From NCBI RefSeq assembly GCF_001048695.1, contig NZ_CVRB01000001.1, forward strand, positions 992,001 through 1,056,000: a stretch of DNA of 64,000 nt, in the 5' to 3' direction. Numbering within the stretch: the stretch's first letter is position 1; every line of letters begins with the position of its first letter. Positions 15,707 to 25,489 of this stretch are shown here, one piece after another. This stretch comes from Neobacillus massiliamazoniensis. Its GTDB lineage: Bacteria; Bacillota; Bacilli; Bacillales; Cytobacillaceae. Made by a program: the position numbers and the translations under genes. Under the pieces are notes generated by a model, which searched no databases, was not told the DNA's origin, and saw only the letters and a list, made by a program, of their open reading frames with translations.

Positions 15707-18700
15707 ATGAAGACTCCATGGATTAACTATAGAAAGATGCATGAAATATGTGCTAATCAGATGATTGTTTTTAAATCTCCACCAGTTCAAAATATATCTA
15801 TAGCTCTGAATTTCATAAGTATAAATGGAGTAGGTACAGAAACAGATAAGAATATTAGTGAATTAGATACTACGCCAATCTTTGATAATGTAAATGCAAC
15901 AAACAATCCACAAGAAGATATTGATGTAAACAACGTGCCTGAACAACACGAAAAAAGTCATACTGACAGTATACTTGATCTCTTTAAATCATCTGATGGT
16001 ATAGATTCTAACCATGTTTCCAAGGTAGATGATGAAACTGATAATGGTTTAAACCTATCTGATTCCACTGATTATAAGCATAATTTTAAAACAAAATCTG
16101 CTGATGAAACAAATAATACTGCTCAGAAAGATTTTTTTGGTCTTCATCATCCTTCAGAATCTGACTTTATGCATCAAATGAAGAATCTTCATGAAAAAGA
16201 AGAGGTGGATGAACCCCATCCAGCTGAAGAAACGAAGGATACAGCACAAACAGATTTTACTTTTGACCATCATCATCCTTCAGAATCTGACTTTATGCAT
16301 CAAATGAAGAATCTTCATGAAAAAGAAGAGGTGGATGAACCCCATCCAGCTGAAGAAACGAAGAATACAGTACAAACAGATTTTACTTTTGACCATCATC
16401 ATCCTTCAGAATCTGACTTTATGAATGAAAAGAAGGATTATCATGAAAAAGAAGAGGTGGATGAACCCCATCTTGCTGATGAACCGAAAGATACAGTACA
16501 AACAGATTTTTTTGGACATCAGTATCCTTCTGAACCAGACTATATGAATGAAAAGAAGGCTTTTCATGATAAAGAAGAGGTGTTTGAAACCCGTCCTGCT
16601 GATAAAAAGAATAAAACATCTCAAATAGATTCTGCAGTTAACCTTCAGCATCCATCTGAATCTGACCTTATGAATGAAAAGAAGGATCATCATGATAAAG
16701 AAGAGGTGTTTGAAGCCCGTCCTGCTGATGAAACGAATGATACAGCTCAAATAGAATCTGCAGTTGACCATCATCATCCATCTGAATCTGACTTTATGAA
16801 TGAAAAGAAGGATTTCCATGAAAAAGAAGAGGTGTTTGAAGCCCGTCCTGCTGATAAAAAGAATAAAACATCTCAAATAGATTCTGCAGTTAACCTTCAG
16901 CATCCTTCTGAATCTGACCTTATGAATGAAAAGAAGGATCATCATGATAAAGAAGAGGTGTTTGAAGCCCGTCCTGCTGATGAAACGAATGATACAGCTC
17001 AAATAGAATCTACAGTTGACCATCAGCATCCATCTGAATCTGCAGTTGACCATCATCATCCTTCTAAACCAGACTATATGAATGAAAAGAAGGATTATCA
17101 TGATAAAGAAGAGGTGGCTGAAACCCGTCCTGCTGATAAAAAGAATAAAACATCTCAAATAGAATCTGCAGTTGACCATCAGCATCCATCTGAATCTGAC
17201 TTTATAAATGAAAAGAAGGATCATCATGATAAAGAAGAGGTAGTTGAAGCCCGTCTTGCTGATAAAAAGAATAAAACATCTCAAATAGAATCTGCAGTTG
17301 ACCATCAGCATCCATCTGAATCTGACCTTATGAATGAAAAGAAGGATTATCATGATAAAGAAGAGGTGTTTGAAGCCCGTCCTGCTGAAGAAACGAATGA
17401 TACAGCTCATATAGAATCTGCAGTTGACCTTCATCATCCATCTGAATCTGACTTTATGAATGAAAAGAAGGCTTTTCATGATAAAGAAGAGGTGTTTGAA
17501 GCCCGTCCTGCTGAAGAAACGAATGATACACTTCAAATAGATTCTGCAGTTGACCTTCAGCATCCATCTGAATCTGACTTTATGAATGAAAAGAAGGATC
17601 ATCATAATAAAGAAGAGGTAGTTGAAACCCGTCCTGCTGAAGAAACGAATGATACACTTCAAATAGATTCTGCAGTTGACCATCATCAGCCTTCAGAATC
17701 TGACTTTATGAATGAAAAGAAGGCTTTTCATGATAAAGAAGAGGTGTTTGAAGCCCGTCCTGCTGAAGAAACGAATGATACAGCTCATATAGAATCTGTA
17801 GTTGACCTTCATCATCCATCTGAATCTGACTTTATGAATGAAAAGAAGGATTTTCATGATAAAGAAAAGGTGTTTGAACCCCGTCCTGCTGATGAAACGA
17901 ATAATACAGCTCAAATAGAATCTGCAGTTGACCTTCATCATCCATTTGGATCGGACTTTATGAATGAAAAGAAGGATCATCATGATAAAGAAGAGGTAGT
18001 TGAACCCCGTCCTGCTGATGAAACGAATGATACACCTCAAACAGATTCTGCAGTTGACCATCAGCAACCTTCAGAATCTGACCTTATGAATGAAATGAAG
18101 GATCATCAAGATAAAGAAGAGGTGTTTGAACCCCAGCCCGCTGAGGAAACGAATGATACACCTCAAATAGATTCTGCAGTTGACCATCATCAACCTTCAG
18201 AATCTAACTTTATGCATCAAATGAAGGATCTTCATGAAAAAGAAGAGGTGGATGAACCCCAACCAGCTAAAGAAACGAAGGATAAAGCACAACCAGATTT
18301 TGCTTTTGACTATCAGCAACCTTCTGAAACTGACTTATTGAATGAAAAGAAGGATCTTCTTGATAATGAAGAGATGGATGAAACCGACCCTACTGGTTAT
18401 ACGAGTGGATTTAAAAATGGTCAAGGAAAAGTATATTTTATGACTAAAAAAAGTCCATTCTCCATTCATGTAGAAATTGATGATTTTCTACATGCTCCTA
18501 TCTGTGGCGATGTAGTTCAAAATAAATTTGAATTTCTTGACTTAAACAATAAACAAACCCCTGAATTTGATACAAAACTAATTAATACTACAGCTTATTA
18601 TCCTGAACAGCCTGATTGTCGTTTGGTTTGCTCTAAAATTCATGAATTTGTATTTTTAACTTATGATCAAAATGAAGGTAAGAATAACAAAGGTAATCAT

Positions 18701-19126
18701 TATAAATCAGTTGGCGTTCCTATGCATGGCTCACTATTTACGGAAGCAGAAGAATCAAATAATAATTCTTATATGCATATTAGGGTTCCAGTTGTATTAG
18801 GGGAGTACAAAATAGAGATATGTTTGGAAGAAAATGTTACGTTTAAAGAAGAAGTTAAGGGGATTAAAGGAGTTTCTAAAGAGGTAGTAATAAGCAATTT
18901 TAGATTAGTACCTACTGTATTATCACAATCATTAAATAATGGGACGCGTACAATATTAAAAGGAATTTTATTTATTGAAGGATATATTGATCAGAAAATT
19001 GAGTATACTGCATTTCCCAATAAAATTACGGAGTCCTTAACTCCTTTAAACCAATTAAATCAGAAAATGTCAGTGGAATTAATGATTCATATCCTACAAG
19101 TCCAACAAGTCCGAGTCAAAAGATAA
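15707..19126 (+). CDS. Giant repeat protein with SPOCS/CsxC-like C-terminal domain (probable spore surface)
   Basis: A protein of 1139 aa. The start is ATG 15707, with a GGAAGTG site, rather than the upstream GTG. Residues 1-145 are a unique leader. Residues about 146-895 are some eighteen tandem 42-residue units with consensus HHPSESDFMNEKKDHHDKEE then VFEARPAEETNDTAQIESAVD. They are highly charged and rich in Asp, Glu, Lys and His. One shortened unit lies near 17020-17060. The last 240 residues hold a beta domain with IRVPVVLGEYKIEICLEE, KGILFIEGYIDQKIEY and ELMIHILQVQQVRV. These blocks recur in the same order in the five paralogues downstream. This ending resembles CsxC-type exosporium and DUF3794/SPOCS proteins. 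The family name is my inference; a spore-surface or fibrous-layer role is likely. Confidence 0.72.
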   Translation: MKTPWINYRKMHEICANQMIVFKSPPVQNISIALNFISINGVGTETDKNISELDTTPIFDNVNATNNPQEDIDVNNVPEQHEKSHTDSILDLFKSSDGIDSNHVSKVDDETDNGLNLSDSTDYKHNFKTKSADETNNTAQKDFFGLHHPSESDFMHQMKNLHEKEEVDEPHPAEETKDTAQTDFTFDHHHPSESDFMHQMKNLHEKEEVDEPHPAEETKNTVQTDFTFDHHHPSESDFMNEKKDYHEKEEVDEPHLADEPKDTVQTDFFGHQYPSEPDYMNEKKAFHDKEEVFETRPADKKNKTSQIDSAVNLQHPSESDLMNEKKDHHDKEEVFEARPADETNDTAQIESAVDHHHPSESDFMNEKKDFHEKEEVFEARPADKKNKTSQIDSAVNLQHPSESDLMNEKKDHHDKEEVFEARPADETNDTAQIESTVDHQHPSESAVDHHHPSKPDYMNEKKDYHDKEEVAETRPADKKNKTSQIESAVDHQHPSESDFINEKKDHHDKEEVVEARLADKKNKTSQIESAVDHQHPSESDLMNEKKDYHDKEEVFEARPAEETNDTAHIESAVDLHHPSESDFMNEKKAFHDKEEVFEARPAEETNDTLQIDSAVDLQHPSESDFMNEKKDHHNKEEVVETRPAEETNDTLQIDSAVDHHQPSESDFMNEKKAFHDKEEVFEARPAEETNDTAHIESVVDLHHPSESDFMNEKKDFHDKEKVFEPRPADETNNTAQIESAVDLHHPFGSDFMNEKKDHHDKEEVVEPRPADETNDTPQTDSAVDHQQPSESDLMNEMKDHQDKEEVFEPQPAEETNDTPQIDSAVDHHQPSESNFMHQMKDLHEKEEVDEPQPAKETKDKAQPDFAFDYQQPSETDLLNEKKDLLDNEEMDETDPTGYTSGFKNGQGKVYFMTKKSPFSIHVEIDDFLHAPICGDVVQNKFEFLDLNNKQTPEFDTKLINTTAYYPEQPDCRLVCSKIHEFVFLTYDQNEGKNNKGNHYKSVGVPMHGSLFTEAEESNNNSYMHIRVPVVLGEYKIEICLEENVTFKEEVKGIKGVSKEVVISNFRLVPTVLSQSLNNGTRTILKGILFIEGYIDQKIEYTAFPNKITESLTPLNQLNQKMSVELMIHILQVQQVRVKR
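16142..18400 (+). repeat. 126-bp in-frame tandem repeats (about 18 units)
   Basis: Each unit is 126 bp (42 codons) starting at a catcatcatccttcagaatc-like block. Units differ by point changes, and higher-order patterns (alternating gataaaaagaataaa and gaaacgaatgat endings) show block duplication. The repetition also creates long open frames on the opposite strand, which are not genes. Confidence 0.93.
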
Positions 19127-19277
19127 CTTATTTATGATTTACGCTCAAAATACCTCGTTTTTGTAAAAATGTGTTAATGGCTATTATACTTGTCCAATTC
19201 TTTTACAAGACTACTGAATATTATACTAATGTAAAAAGCGCTTTTTACAAAAAATATAATGAAATGAGGTAATTTTT

Positions 19278-20066
19278 TTGAGTAATGATAATATGCAAGC
19301 AAATCAAGCCATGGACCCCCCTGGTCCTTGTTCAGTAGATACAACACCATTAACACCTTTTACGAGTGCAAATACCGCAACAGTAGCTGGACCAATTGTT
19401 AATAGGATTAAAGTTCCTGTTGTTCTAGCAGAGCCAACAATCCAAATTCCGCTTGAGACAACGATTACCCTTACGCCTGCAGCAACTGAAATTAAAAGAG
19501 TCAAAAAAAATGTATTTCTGGATCAGGTGAAAATTGTTCCGGTTGCACCATTTACACGTATTGACGGTACTGACTTTTTTAGCTTTTCAAGAGCTAAATT
19601 ATTTATAGCAGGGCATATTCGAAAAGATATTGAATTTACTACGGCTGGGACTACGGTTGGGGCATGTACTGTAACGCTTCAAGATAGAGTTGTCGATATT
19701 CCATTCACTGGATTTACAGAACTTAGTGTAGCGGCTGGAACGCTTATTAATTTACCAATCCTCGGTATCAATGAAACTTCCGAGTCTAGTTTCCTTAGTG
19801 ATGCAAACAACTTAAATGCTCGCTTGGATAAATTTTTCTTCAACAATCTTGTCAAATTCAATGAACAGCCATTTGGTGAGTTAGTAGCCGCAAACTTCTT
19901 TGAACTTGATTTTGCGACACCGGAACCAGCACCTGAGGCAGCTTTTAGCACGTTGACTGAAAAACTCGTCCTAGAACTTACTGTAAAAGTATTACAAACT
20001 CAGCAACTTGCAGTTACTTTAACTACAGTCGTTCCTAATCTTCCTGGACTTACTCCTCCAATGTAA
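19278..20066 (+). CDS. CsxC/SPOCS-like spore surface protein, type I (copy 1)
   Basis: A 262-aa soluble protein. The N-terminal low-complexity part has AMDPPGPCSV and a Thr/Pro-rich stretch. It is followed by IKVPVVLAEPTIQIPLE (about 44-60), EIKRVKKNVFLDQVKIVPV (about 72-90), AKLFIAGHIRKDIEF (about 106-120), then NARLDKFFFNNLVKFNEQPF (about 184-203) and a final strand pair ending VKVLQTQQLAV. The order of conserved blocks equals that of the C-terminal domain of the 1139-aa protein. The start is TTG with GAGGTAA upstream, conserved in the other type I copies. The conserved 5' region (about 19180-19262) is shared with copies 2 and 3. No cysteine pattern or membrane span. Confidence 0.75.
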   Translation: MSNDNMQANQAMDPPGPCSVDTTPLTPFTSANTATVAGPIVNRIKVPVVLAEPTIQIPLETTITLTPAATEIKRVKKNVFLDQVKIVPVAPFTRIDGTDFFSFSRAKLFIAGHIRKDIEFTTAGTTVGACTVTLQDRVVDIPFTGFTELSVAAGTLINLPILGINETSESSFLSDANNLNARLDKFFFNNLVKFNEQPFGELVAANFFELDFATPEPAPEAAFSTLTEKLVLELTVKVLQTQQLAVTLTTVVPNLPGLTPPM

Positions 20067-20081
20067 TGCATATGTAAGAAA

Positions 20082-20116
20082 AAAGGATCTGTTTCTTTGA
20101 AACAGATCCTTTTTGT
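20082..20116 (+). terminator. Terminator after type I copy 1
   Basis: A 14-bp stem (20082-20095 with 20099-20112) with a short loop and a T run. Confidence 0.8.
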
Positions 20117-20257
20117 TCTTCTGTTCAAATGCCTATTTTCCCAAATATGTGTGAATGTCCTATTATAAATACCCATTCTTTAAGACAAACGCGGAATACA
20201 TTAACAATGTAAATAGGAGTGTATTTCTAAATATTATAAAGAAATGAGGTTATCTTT

Positions 20258-21055
20258 ATGGGGAGTAATCAATCAGAACATCATGATCATTCAGAGCATG
20301 ATCATGAGCCAGAACACCCTCCGGTCCCCGGAGGTCCATGTCCAGTAGAACCAAAAGAATTAGTGCCATTAACGAATTCAGGTACCAATCTATTTGTTGG
20401 GCCGGCTGTTACGACAACGATTAAAGTTCCTGTTGTAACAGCAGAGCCAACGCTGCAAATCGTGGTAGAGTCAACTATTAAACTTCATCCTGCAGCAACA
20501 GAAATTAAAAGAGTGAAAAAAAATGTATTTCTCAATCAAGTGAAACTTGTTCCGGTTGCATTTACACGGATTGACAACACAGACTTTTTTAACGTGACAA
20601 GAGGTAAATTATTTGTATCAGGGCATATTCGAAAAAATATTGAATTTGCTTCGCATGAATGTAAAGGAACTCTTCAAGATCGAATTGTCGATACTCCATT
20701 TACTGGTTTTACAGACATTACAGCTTTCACTAATCCTCCAATCATAGGGATTGCTGAAACTGCTGAGGCTAATTTCCTTAATGAGAAAACCAATTTAGAT
20801 GCTCGTTTGGATAAATTTTTCTTTCAAAATCTGGTCAAATACAATGAACAGCCATTCGGTGAGTTAGTAGCCGCAAACTTCTTTGAACTTGATTTTTCAC
20901 CAACTATGGTATCTCCTGAGGGAACTTTTAGTACATTGCGTGAAAAAATAGTTCTAGACCTTACTCTAAAAGTGTTACAAGTTCAGCAAATTCGATTTAC
21001 AGCAAGTCCAGTAGTTCCTGTGCTTACTGGTCTTACTCCTCCAGTAACTCCTTGA
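20258..21055 (+). CDS. CsxC/SPOCS-like spore surface protein, type II with His-rich head (copy 1)
   Basis: A 265-aa paralogue of the type I proteins. The head contains HHDHSEHDHEPEHPPVPGG, a His/Glu/Asp-rich potential metal-binding segment, then PCPVEP. The core repeats the family blocks IKVPVVTAEPTLQIVVE, EIKRVKKNVFLNQVKLVPV, GKLFVSGHIRKNIEF and DARLDKFFFQNLVKYNEQPF. The end is Pro-rich. Start ATG 20258 has GAGGTTA as ribosome site. It has its own upstream region, different from type I and conserved with the second type II copy at 27838-27925. Role inferred: structural protein of a spore outer layer. Confidence 0.75.
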   Translation: MGSNQSEHHDHSEHDHEPEHPPVPGGPCPVEPKELVPLTNSGTNLFVGPAVTTTIKVPVVTAEPTLQIVVESTIKLHPAATEIKRVKKNVFLNQVKLVPVAFTRIDNTDFFNVTRGKLFVSGHIRKNIEFASHECKGTLQDRIVDTPFTGFTDITAFTNPPIIGIAETAEANFLNEKTNLDARLDKFFFQNLVKYNEQPFGELVAANFFELDFSPTMVSPEGTFSTLREKIVLDLTLKVLQVQQIRFTASPVVPVLTGLTPPVTP

Positions 21056-21246
21056 GTCTTTTAGCTACCCTTTCTTTTCTATGGGAAACGTTATTCTTAA
21101 GGGAGGTAGAATGACCATACTGCAGCATTTCAATATATATAAGAATTTATGTAGTTTTTTACACTATGTATGATGTTGAAAAAAGAGGTTCATGGATGGG
21201 GGAAGACGATTTGGAAAAACAAAGCATGTTGATTATTAAATATAGT

Positions 21247-21272
21247 GGAGCATGATTTTTCATGCTCCTTTA
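21247..21272. terminator. Bidirectional terminator between convergent genes
   Basis: GGAGCATG (21247-21254) pairs with CATGCTCC (21261-21268), with a T/A-rich loop and flank. It lies between the plus-strand type II gene and the minus-strand ATP-grasp genes. Confidence 0.7.
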
Positions 21273-21285
21273 CTTAGTTTCCGAT

Positions 21286-22314
21286 TTAATGTTTATTTGA
21301 TTCAGCTAAATATTTCGCATACAGAATCGTATTTTTAGCTACATCTAATTCAACATTAAATATATTAGGTGGACCGGGTCTCCAATTTACTTCAAAAAGC
21401 CATAGTTTTTGGTTTGGATCTATTCCGACGTCAATTCCTAATTCATCCAATTCAATGTCATATAAAGAATCAAAATGATTTGAAAAACTTATCGCAAACT
21501 GTTCAAGATACCTTTGAATATCGTACCAGGAGTCACCAAATTCTGTTTTTAAAAAAATTTCCAGGTAAGTACTATAACCACCACTACCCATATTAGATGT
21601 TATGGTCCCCAGACGCCCTATCCTTGGATAAATTGAAGTAATAACCCATTTTCCTTCTCCATTTTTTTGTACATGCAATCGGAAATCAAAAACTTGACCA
21701 GATTTTGTTTGACTTGAAATAAACTGTTGTACTACATAATCTTGTTCTAGTATTTTATGGGATATCAAGTTTAACAATTCTTTTTCATAAATAGAGGATA
21801 CTAATCCCGCATCATTAATTTTGTAATGATCTACTCCATCTTTTTCAATAAAAATAACGCTCTCACCTTGATGTCCAGTTATCGGTTTGATAATAACTTT
21901 TTTATAACGTTTGATCATGTCATAAAAAATCTGAACGTTAGTTAATTTATAAAAAGGAATAAGGTATGGTTTAAATTCTTTTGCCCGTTTAATTCTGTTA
22001 TATACACTTATTTTGTCCCCAATTGAATGACTTGTAAACGGAATCCTATCAAACAAATAATCAACGATTTGCTCAGCTTGATCACCTACAGGATAACTTG
22101 CATTATAAATGACATCAGGGAAAGGGAATTCCTTGTCAATCCACTGGCCATTTTCATAGGCTTTCCCTAAAATTTTTTGCTGTTTTATATTTACCTTCCC
22201 TGGGGTAAAGTAAAAAAAGTTTACACCTTCTAATTTGGCTACAGCGGCATAAGCATAGGCTTTTTTTACATTACTTGGATCTGTACGATGATGAAGCATG
22301 CCAATTAGCGTCAT
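21286..22314 (-). CDS. YheC/YheD-family ATP-grasp protein (copy 1)
   Basis: Endospore coat-associated ATP-grasp protein of the YheC/YheD type, 342 aa. The start chosen is ATG 22314 (MTLIGMLHH), matching the paralogue; a GTG five codons upstream is possible. The family landmarks are SHSIGDKISVYNRIKRA (substrate/lid region), VIIKPITGHQGESVIFIEKD (ATP-binding strand-loop), FDFRLHVQKNGEGKW, YPRIGRLGTITSNMGSGG and the metal-binding end WLFEVNWRPGPPN. Such ligases join a carboxylate to an amine using ATP, and the substrate of YheC/D is not known. It forms a minus-strand row with two other ATP-grasp genes, 30 bases from the next. Confidence 0.87.
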   Translation of the reverse strand: MTLIGMLHHRTDPSNVKKAYAYAAVAKLEGVNFFYFTPGKVNIKQQKILGKAYENGQWIDKEFPFPDVIYNASYPVGDQAEQIVDYLFDRIPFTSHSIGDKISVYNRIKRAKEFKPYLIPFYKLTNVQIFYDMIKRYKKVIIKPITGHQGESVIFIEKDGVDHYKINDAGLVSSIYEKELLNLISHKILEQDYVVQQFISSQTKSGQVFDFRLHVQKNGEGKWVITSIYPRIGRLGTITSNMGSGGYSTYLEIFLKTEFGDSWYDIQRYLEQFAISFSNHFDSLYDIELDELGIDVGIDPNQKLWLFEVNWRPGPPNIFNVELDVAKNTILYAKYLAESNKH

Positions 22315-22344
22315 GATACTTCTTTCCACCTCTCCAAATTCTGT

Positions 22345-23367
22345 TTAATGTTTATTTGTATCAGCTAAATATTTAGCATATAGAATCGTATTTTTAGCTA
22401 CATCTAATTCAAGATGATATATAACAGGTGAACCTGGTCTCCAATTGACCTCAAAAAGCCATAGTTTTTCATTTGCATCAATTCCGACGTCAATTCCTAA
22501 TTCATCTAATTCAATATCATATAAAGAATCAAAATGGTTTGAAAACCTTATCGCAAACTTTTCAAGATCCCTTCGAATATCATACCAGGAGTCACCAAAC
22601 TCTATTTTTAAAAAAGTATCCAAGTAAGTACTATAACTACCCATATTAGATGTTATGACCCCTAATTGCCCTATCCTTGGATAAATAGAAGTAATAACCC
22701 ATTTTCCTTCTCCATTTTTTTGTACATGCAATCGGAAATTAAAAACATGACCAGTTTTTGTTTTACTTGAAATAAACTTTTGAACTAGGTAATCTTGATC
22801 TTGTATTATATGGGATATCAAGTTTAACAATTGTTTTTCATTAATAGATGATACTAATCCTGCATCATTAATTTTGTAATGATCTACTCCATCTTTTTCA
22901 ATAAAAACAACGCCTACACCTTGATGTCCAGTTAGCGGTTTAATAATAACTTTTTCATAGCGTTTGATTATGTCAAAAAACATCTGAACATCAGTTACTT
23001 CATAAAAAGGAATAAGGTATGGTTCAAATTTTTCTGCCCGTTTAATTCTGTTATATACGTCTAATTTGTCTCCAATTGAATGACTTGTAAACGGAATCCT
23101 ATCGGATAAATAATCAACGATTTGCTCAGCTTTCTCATTTACAGGATAACTTGCATTATAAATGGCATCAGGAAAGGGAAATTCCTTTTCAATCCACTGG
23201 CCATTTTCATAGACTTTCCCTAAAATTTTTTGCTGTTTTATATTTACCTTTCCTGGGGTAAAGTAAAAAAAGTTTACACCTTCTGCTTTGGCTACAGCGG
23301 CATAAGCATAGGCTTTTTTTACATTACTTGGATCTGCACGATGATGAAGCATGCCTATTAGCGTCAT
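22345..23367 (-). CDS. YheC/YheD-family ATP-grasp protein (copy 2)
   Basis: A 340-aa near-identical paralogue of the preceding gene, with the same motif order: SHSIGDKLDVYNRIKRA, VIIKPLTGHQGVGVVFIEKD, FNFRLHVQKNGEGKW, YPRIGQLGVITSNMGS, and WLFEVNWRPGSPV. Differences cluster in surface positions. One Gly-Gly pair after NMGS is missing relative to copy 1. The ATG has an AGAGGTG ribosome site. Tandem duplication is evident, since the DNA of both genes and their leaders still align. Retention of two intact copies suggests either dosage or two related substrates. Confidence 0.87.
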   Translation of the reverse strand: MTLIGMLHHRADPSNVKKAYAYAAVAKAEGVNFFYFTPGKVNIKQQKILGKVYENGQWIEKEFPFPDAIYNASYPVNEKAEQIVDYLSDRIPFTSHSIGDKLDVYNRIKRAEKFEPYLIPFYEVTDVQMFFDIIKRYEKVIIKPLTGHQGVGVVFIEKDGVDHYKINDAGLVSSINEKQLLNLISHIIQDQDYLVQKFISSKTKTGHVFNFRLHVQKNGEGKWVITSIYPRIGQLGVITSNMGSYSTYLDTFLKIEFGDSWYDIRRDLEKFAIRFSNHFDSLYDIELDELGIDVGIDANEKLWLFEVNWRPGSPVIYHLELDVAKNTILYAKYLADTNKH

Positions 23368-23441
23368 GATATTTCTATTTCACCTCTCATTAAATTTCTC
23401 TTCTAAATGAAAAGAATAGATAGAGTAATAGTCATGATTAA

Positions 23442-24722
23442 TCACCACATACTATTGAATGGGATCAAGTTTTTAGAATAATAGTCATGATTTATCTCCC
23501 CATATTTTTGAATGGGATCAAGAATGAAACGTACCTCGCTGGCTGCTTCCTTGGCAATTCTTTTCGCTTCTTCTTTCACATCTGAGGATGCCAAAATATA
23601 TCCACAACGATCTCCCATTGATAAAGGCGGTCCTAATATCGTTCCTTTTCGGGGTTTTATATACACTTCTTCTACACCGGGATATTGAGAGCTGCGATTT
23701 TTCCCTGTCACCTCAATTAATTTTCCTGTAGCATCAACAGTTAAATAATGTGCATATACATACTTACTATGTTTTTTAGTGAGGTTTGGCTTATTTCCTA
23801 ACATTAATTGAATTGTTTCCTCTACCAAATTAATCCCATATCCGACTTCAATGATTCGATTCATCGCACCACCTGCGATTCTTGGGTTGATTTCAACTAA
23901 TTTCCATGATCCTTGTACTAAGCGCATTTCAAGGTGACAGGCACCGTTGTTCATTTGAAAAGCTTTTAAGATGGAACTTACTGCCTCAAGGATTTTATCG
24001 TATAAACTTTGATCAATTTCTGCTAGTAAACCATATCCGGTTACAATAAAGCGTTGAGTAAACGTAATCTCTTGTTCGATTATTGCGATAATATGAACTT
24101 TTCCATTGCGTACTAAAACCTCAATCAAATATTGGGGTCCTGTTAGATACTCCTCTACCAAAATCTGGTTATTATTATTTAGTAATTTTTGTATTGCTAG
24201 CTTTAATTGTTTCTTGTCATTTGCCAACAGAACATCTCTTGATCCGGCAGATACGGGAGATTTTACAATAAGAGGTAAATAGCTCTTTTGTTTATGGATA
24301 AAGTTCTCTAATGAATCATCTGGTGTATATATTGCATAATGAGGTGAACTTGAAAGGTCTTTGAGAAGCTCACGTGTTAAAACTTTATTTTCCATTTTTA
24401 AAATTGGACCAGCAGAAATACCACTTGAACAAAATTCTTCTGATAAAGCTGATGCTTCATGAACAAATGGATCTACAAAACTCAAAATACATTTTATTTG
24501 TTTGCCTTGTTTTTGTAACTTGATGATATTTTCTTTTAATTTGTCGTAAACGAATAATTCCACTAGAATCATTTGATGGACATCGGGAAATTCTATTCTT
24601 TGGTCAATGAAATGTTGTTTTTTCGTTAATAACACTGTAAAAAAGCCGAGTCGTTCTGCTGCTTTGATTGCTTCTCTACTTGATCCAGATTTGTTGGCTT
24701 CAATAAATACAATTGTTTGCAT
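23442..24722 (-). CDS. ATP-grasp carboxylate-amine ligase-like protein
   Basis: An ATP-grasp enzyme of 426 aa related to biotin-carboxylase/PurK-like and L-amino-acid ligases (BacD-type). The start is ATG 24722 with an AAAGGGTG site. Visible parts are an N-terminal pre-ATP-grasp Rossmann-like domain (QTIVFIEANKSGSSREA), the lysine strand YLPLIVKSPVSAGSRDV, the adenine-side motif ILVEEYLTGPQYLIEVLV, and the metal-binding triad region ACHLEMRLVQGSWKLVEINPRIAGG. It is the promoter-proximal member of the three-gene minus-strand group. It could condense amino acids or attach a residue to a protein; the surrounding spore-surface proteins are obvious candidate substrates, but this is inference. Confidence 0.83.
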   Translation of the reverse strand: MQTIVFIEANKSGSSREAIKAAERLGFFTVLLTKKQHFIDQRIEFPDVHQMILVELFVYDKLKENIIKLQKQGKQIKCILSFVDPFVHEASALSEEFCSSGISAGPILKMENKVLTRELLKDLSSSPHYAIYTPDDSLENFIHKQKSYLPLIVKSPVSAGSRDVLLANDKKQLKLAIQKLLNNNNQILVEEYLTGPQYLIEVLVRNGKVHIIAIIEQEITFTQRFIVTGYGLLAEIDQSLYDKILEAVSSILKAFQMNNGACHLEMRLVQGSWKLVEINPRIAGGAMNRIIEVGYGINLVEETIQLMLGNKPNLTKKHSKYVYAHYLTVDATGKLIEVTGKNRSSQYPGVEEVYIKPRKGTILGPPLSMGDRCGYILASSDVKEEAKRIAKEAASEVRFILDPIQKYGEINHDYYSKNLIPFNSMW

Positions 24723-24883
24723 AAGCTTTGTCACCCTTTCTTTGTGATTTTTATGGAGGATTTAGCTTTAACGCTTTTGATGAAGTGAAAAAGCAAATAA
24801 CTTTCCTTTTCAATATATTGTCGTAAGACAAGAATGGTCTGGACAAATACCATAATTCTTAAGACTAAAAAATTTGTAAAAAT

Positions 24884-24922
24884 GAAAAGAGCGTCTGCAA
24901 TATATGCAAAACGCTCTTTAAA
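24884..24922 (-). terminator. Terminator for the 101-aa minus-strand gene
   Basis: AAAGAGCGT (24886-24894) pairs with ACGCTCTTT (24911-24919), with an inner TGCA-TGCA pairing. It lies 40 bases beyond the stop of the gene at 24960-25265. Confidence 0.7.
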
Positions 24923-24959
24923 AGTATTATAATGGGTGGTTTGCCTAGAATGCTGCTAT

Positions 24960-25265
24960 TCACTCCTTCTTAAATGGTTTTGGTGAATCAATCCACTTAC
25001 CATCTTTTGTTGGACTCATTACATAATATCTTGCGGTACACAATCTTGCTTCTACATATTCCATTGGATTATGTGTGACAATTTCACCTTCGAGTCTTTC
25101 CTTTTCCATTTTAGCAAACATTGATAAAGCCCTGGCGGTTAAATCTAAAGCTCGTTTTAGTCTATAAACATCATTAAAATAATCTTTGTCCATAGCGTGA
25201 TATGAAATTTCATCTGCTTTTCCGATGATTTCTTTAAGTCTTTGATAGTCGGTCAATCTAACCAC
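24960..25265 (-). CDS. Hypothetical protein, 101 aa
   Basis: Not recognised. A helical, charged protein (MVRLTDYQRLKEIIGKADEI and on) with a central helix pair and a short C-terminal part that ends KPFKKE. It has no Cys pairs and no membrane span. The GTG/ATG region is preceded by GGGAGGTGG on the minus strand, and it has its own terminator, so it looks like a real gene. It sits between the ATP-grasp group and a prophage remnant. Confidence 0.6.
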   Translation of the reverse strand: MVRLTDYQRLKEIIGKADEISYHAMDKDYFNDVYRLKRALDLTARALSMFAKMEKERLEGEIVTHNPMEYVEARLCTARYYVMSPTKDGKWIDSPKPFKKE

Positions 25266-25489
25266 CTCCCACTAAATATTATTGAATAGTGATTTTCTTT
25301 ATTACTACTTACTCCTCAGAACTCACGCACCATTTTTAAAACTCTAGAAAAATACTTAGTAATATTGTATGGGCATTTGTTCTAAATGTTCATCCCAAGT
25401 GCATCGTTAAAAACATAATGAACAAGTGAAAGAGATAAGTTAGCCGTCTGCTCAGTATTGCTAAGGTGTTGGAGTATATAAAGGAACGG

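Noticed and set aside
16406..17686. A 426-codon open frame on the minus strand
   Set aside because: It is the antisense shadow of the 126-bp repeats of the giant protein; length is created by the period, composition is Phe/Leu/Ile/Arg-biased, and no ribosome site exists.
17693..18067. A 124-codon minus-strand open frame
   Set aside because: Same repeat-derived antisense artefact.
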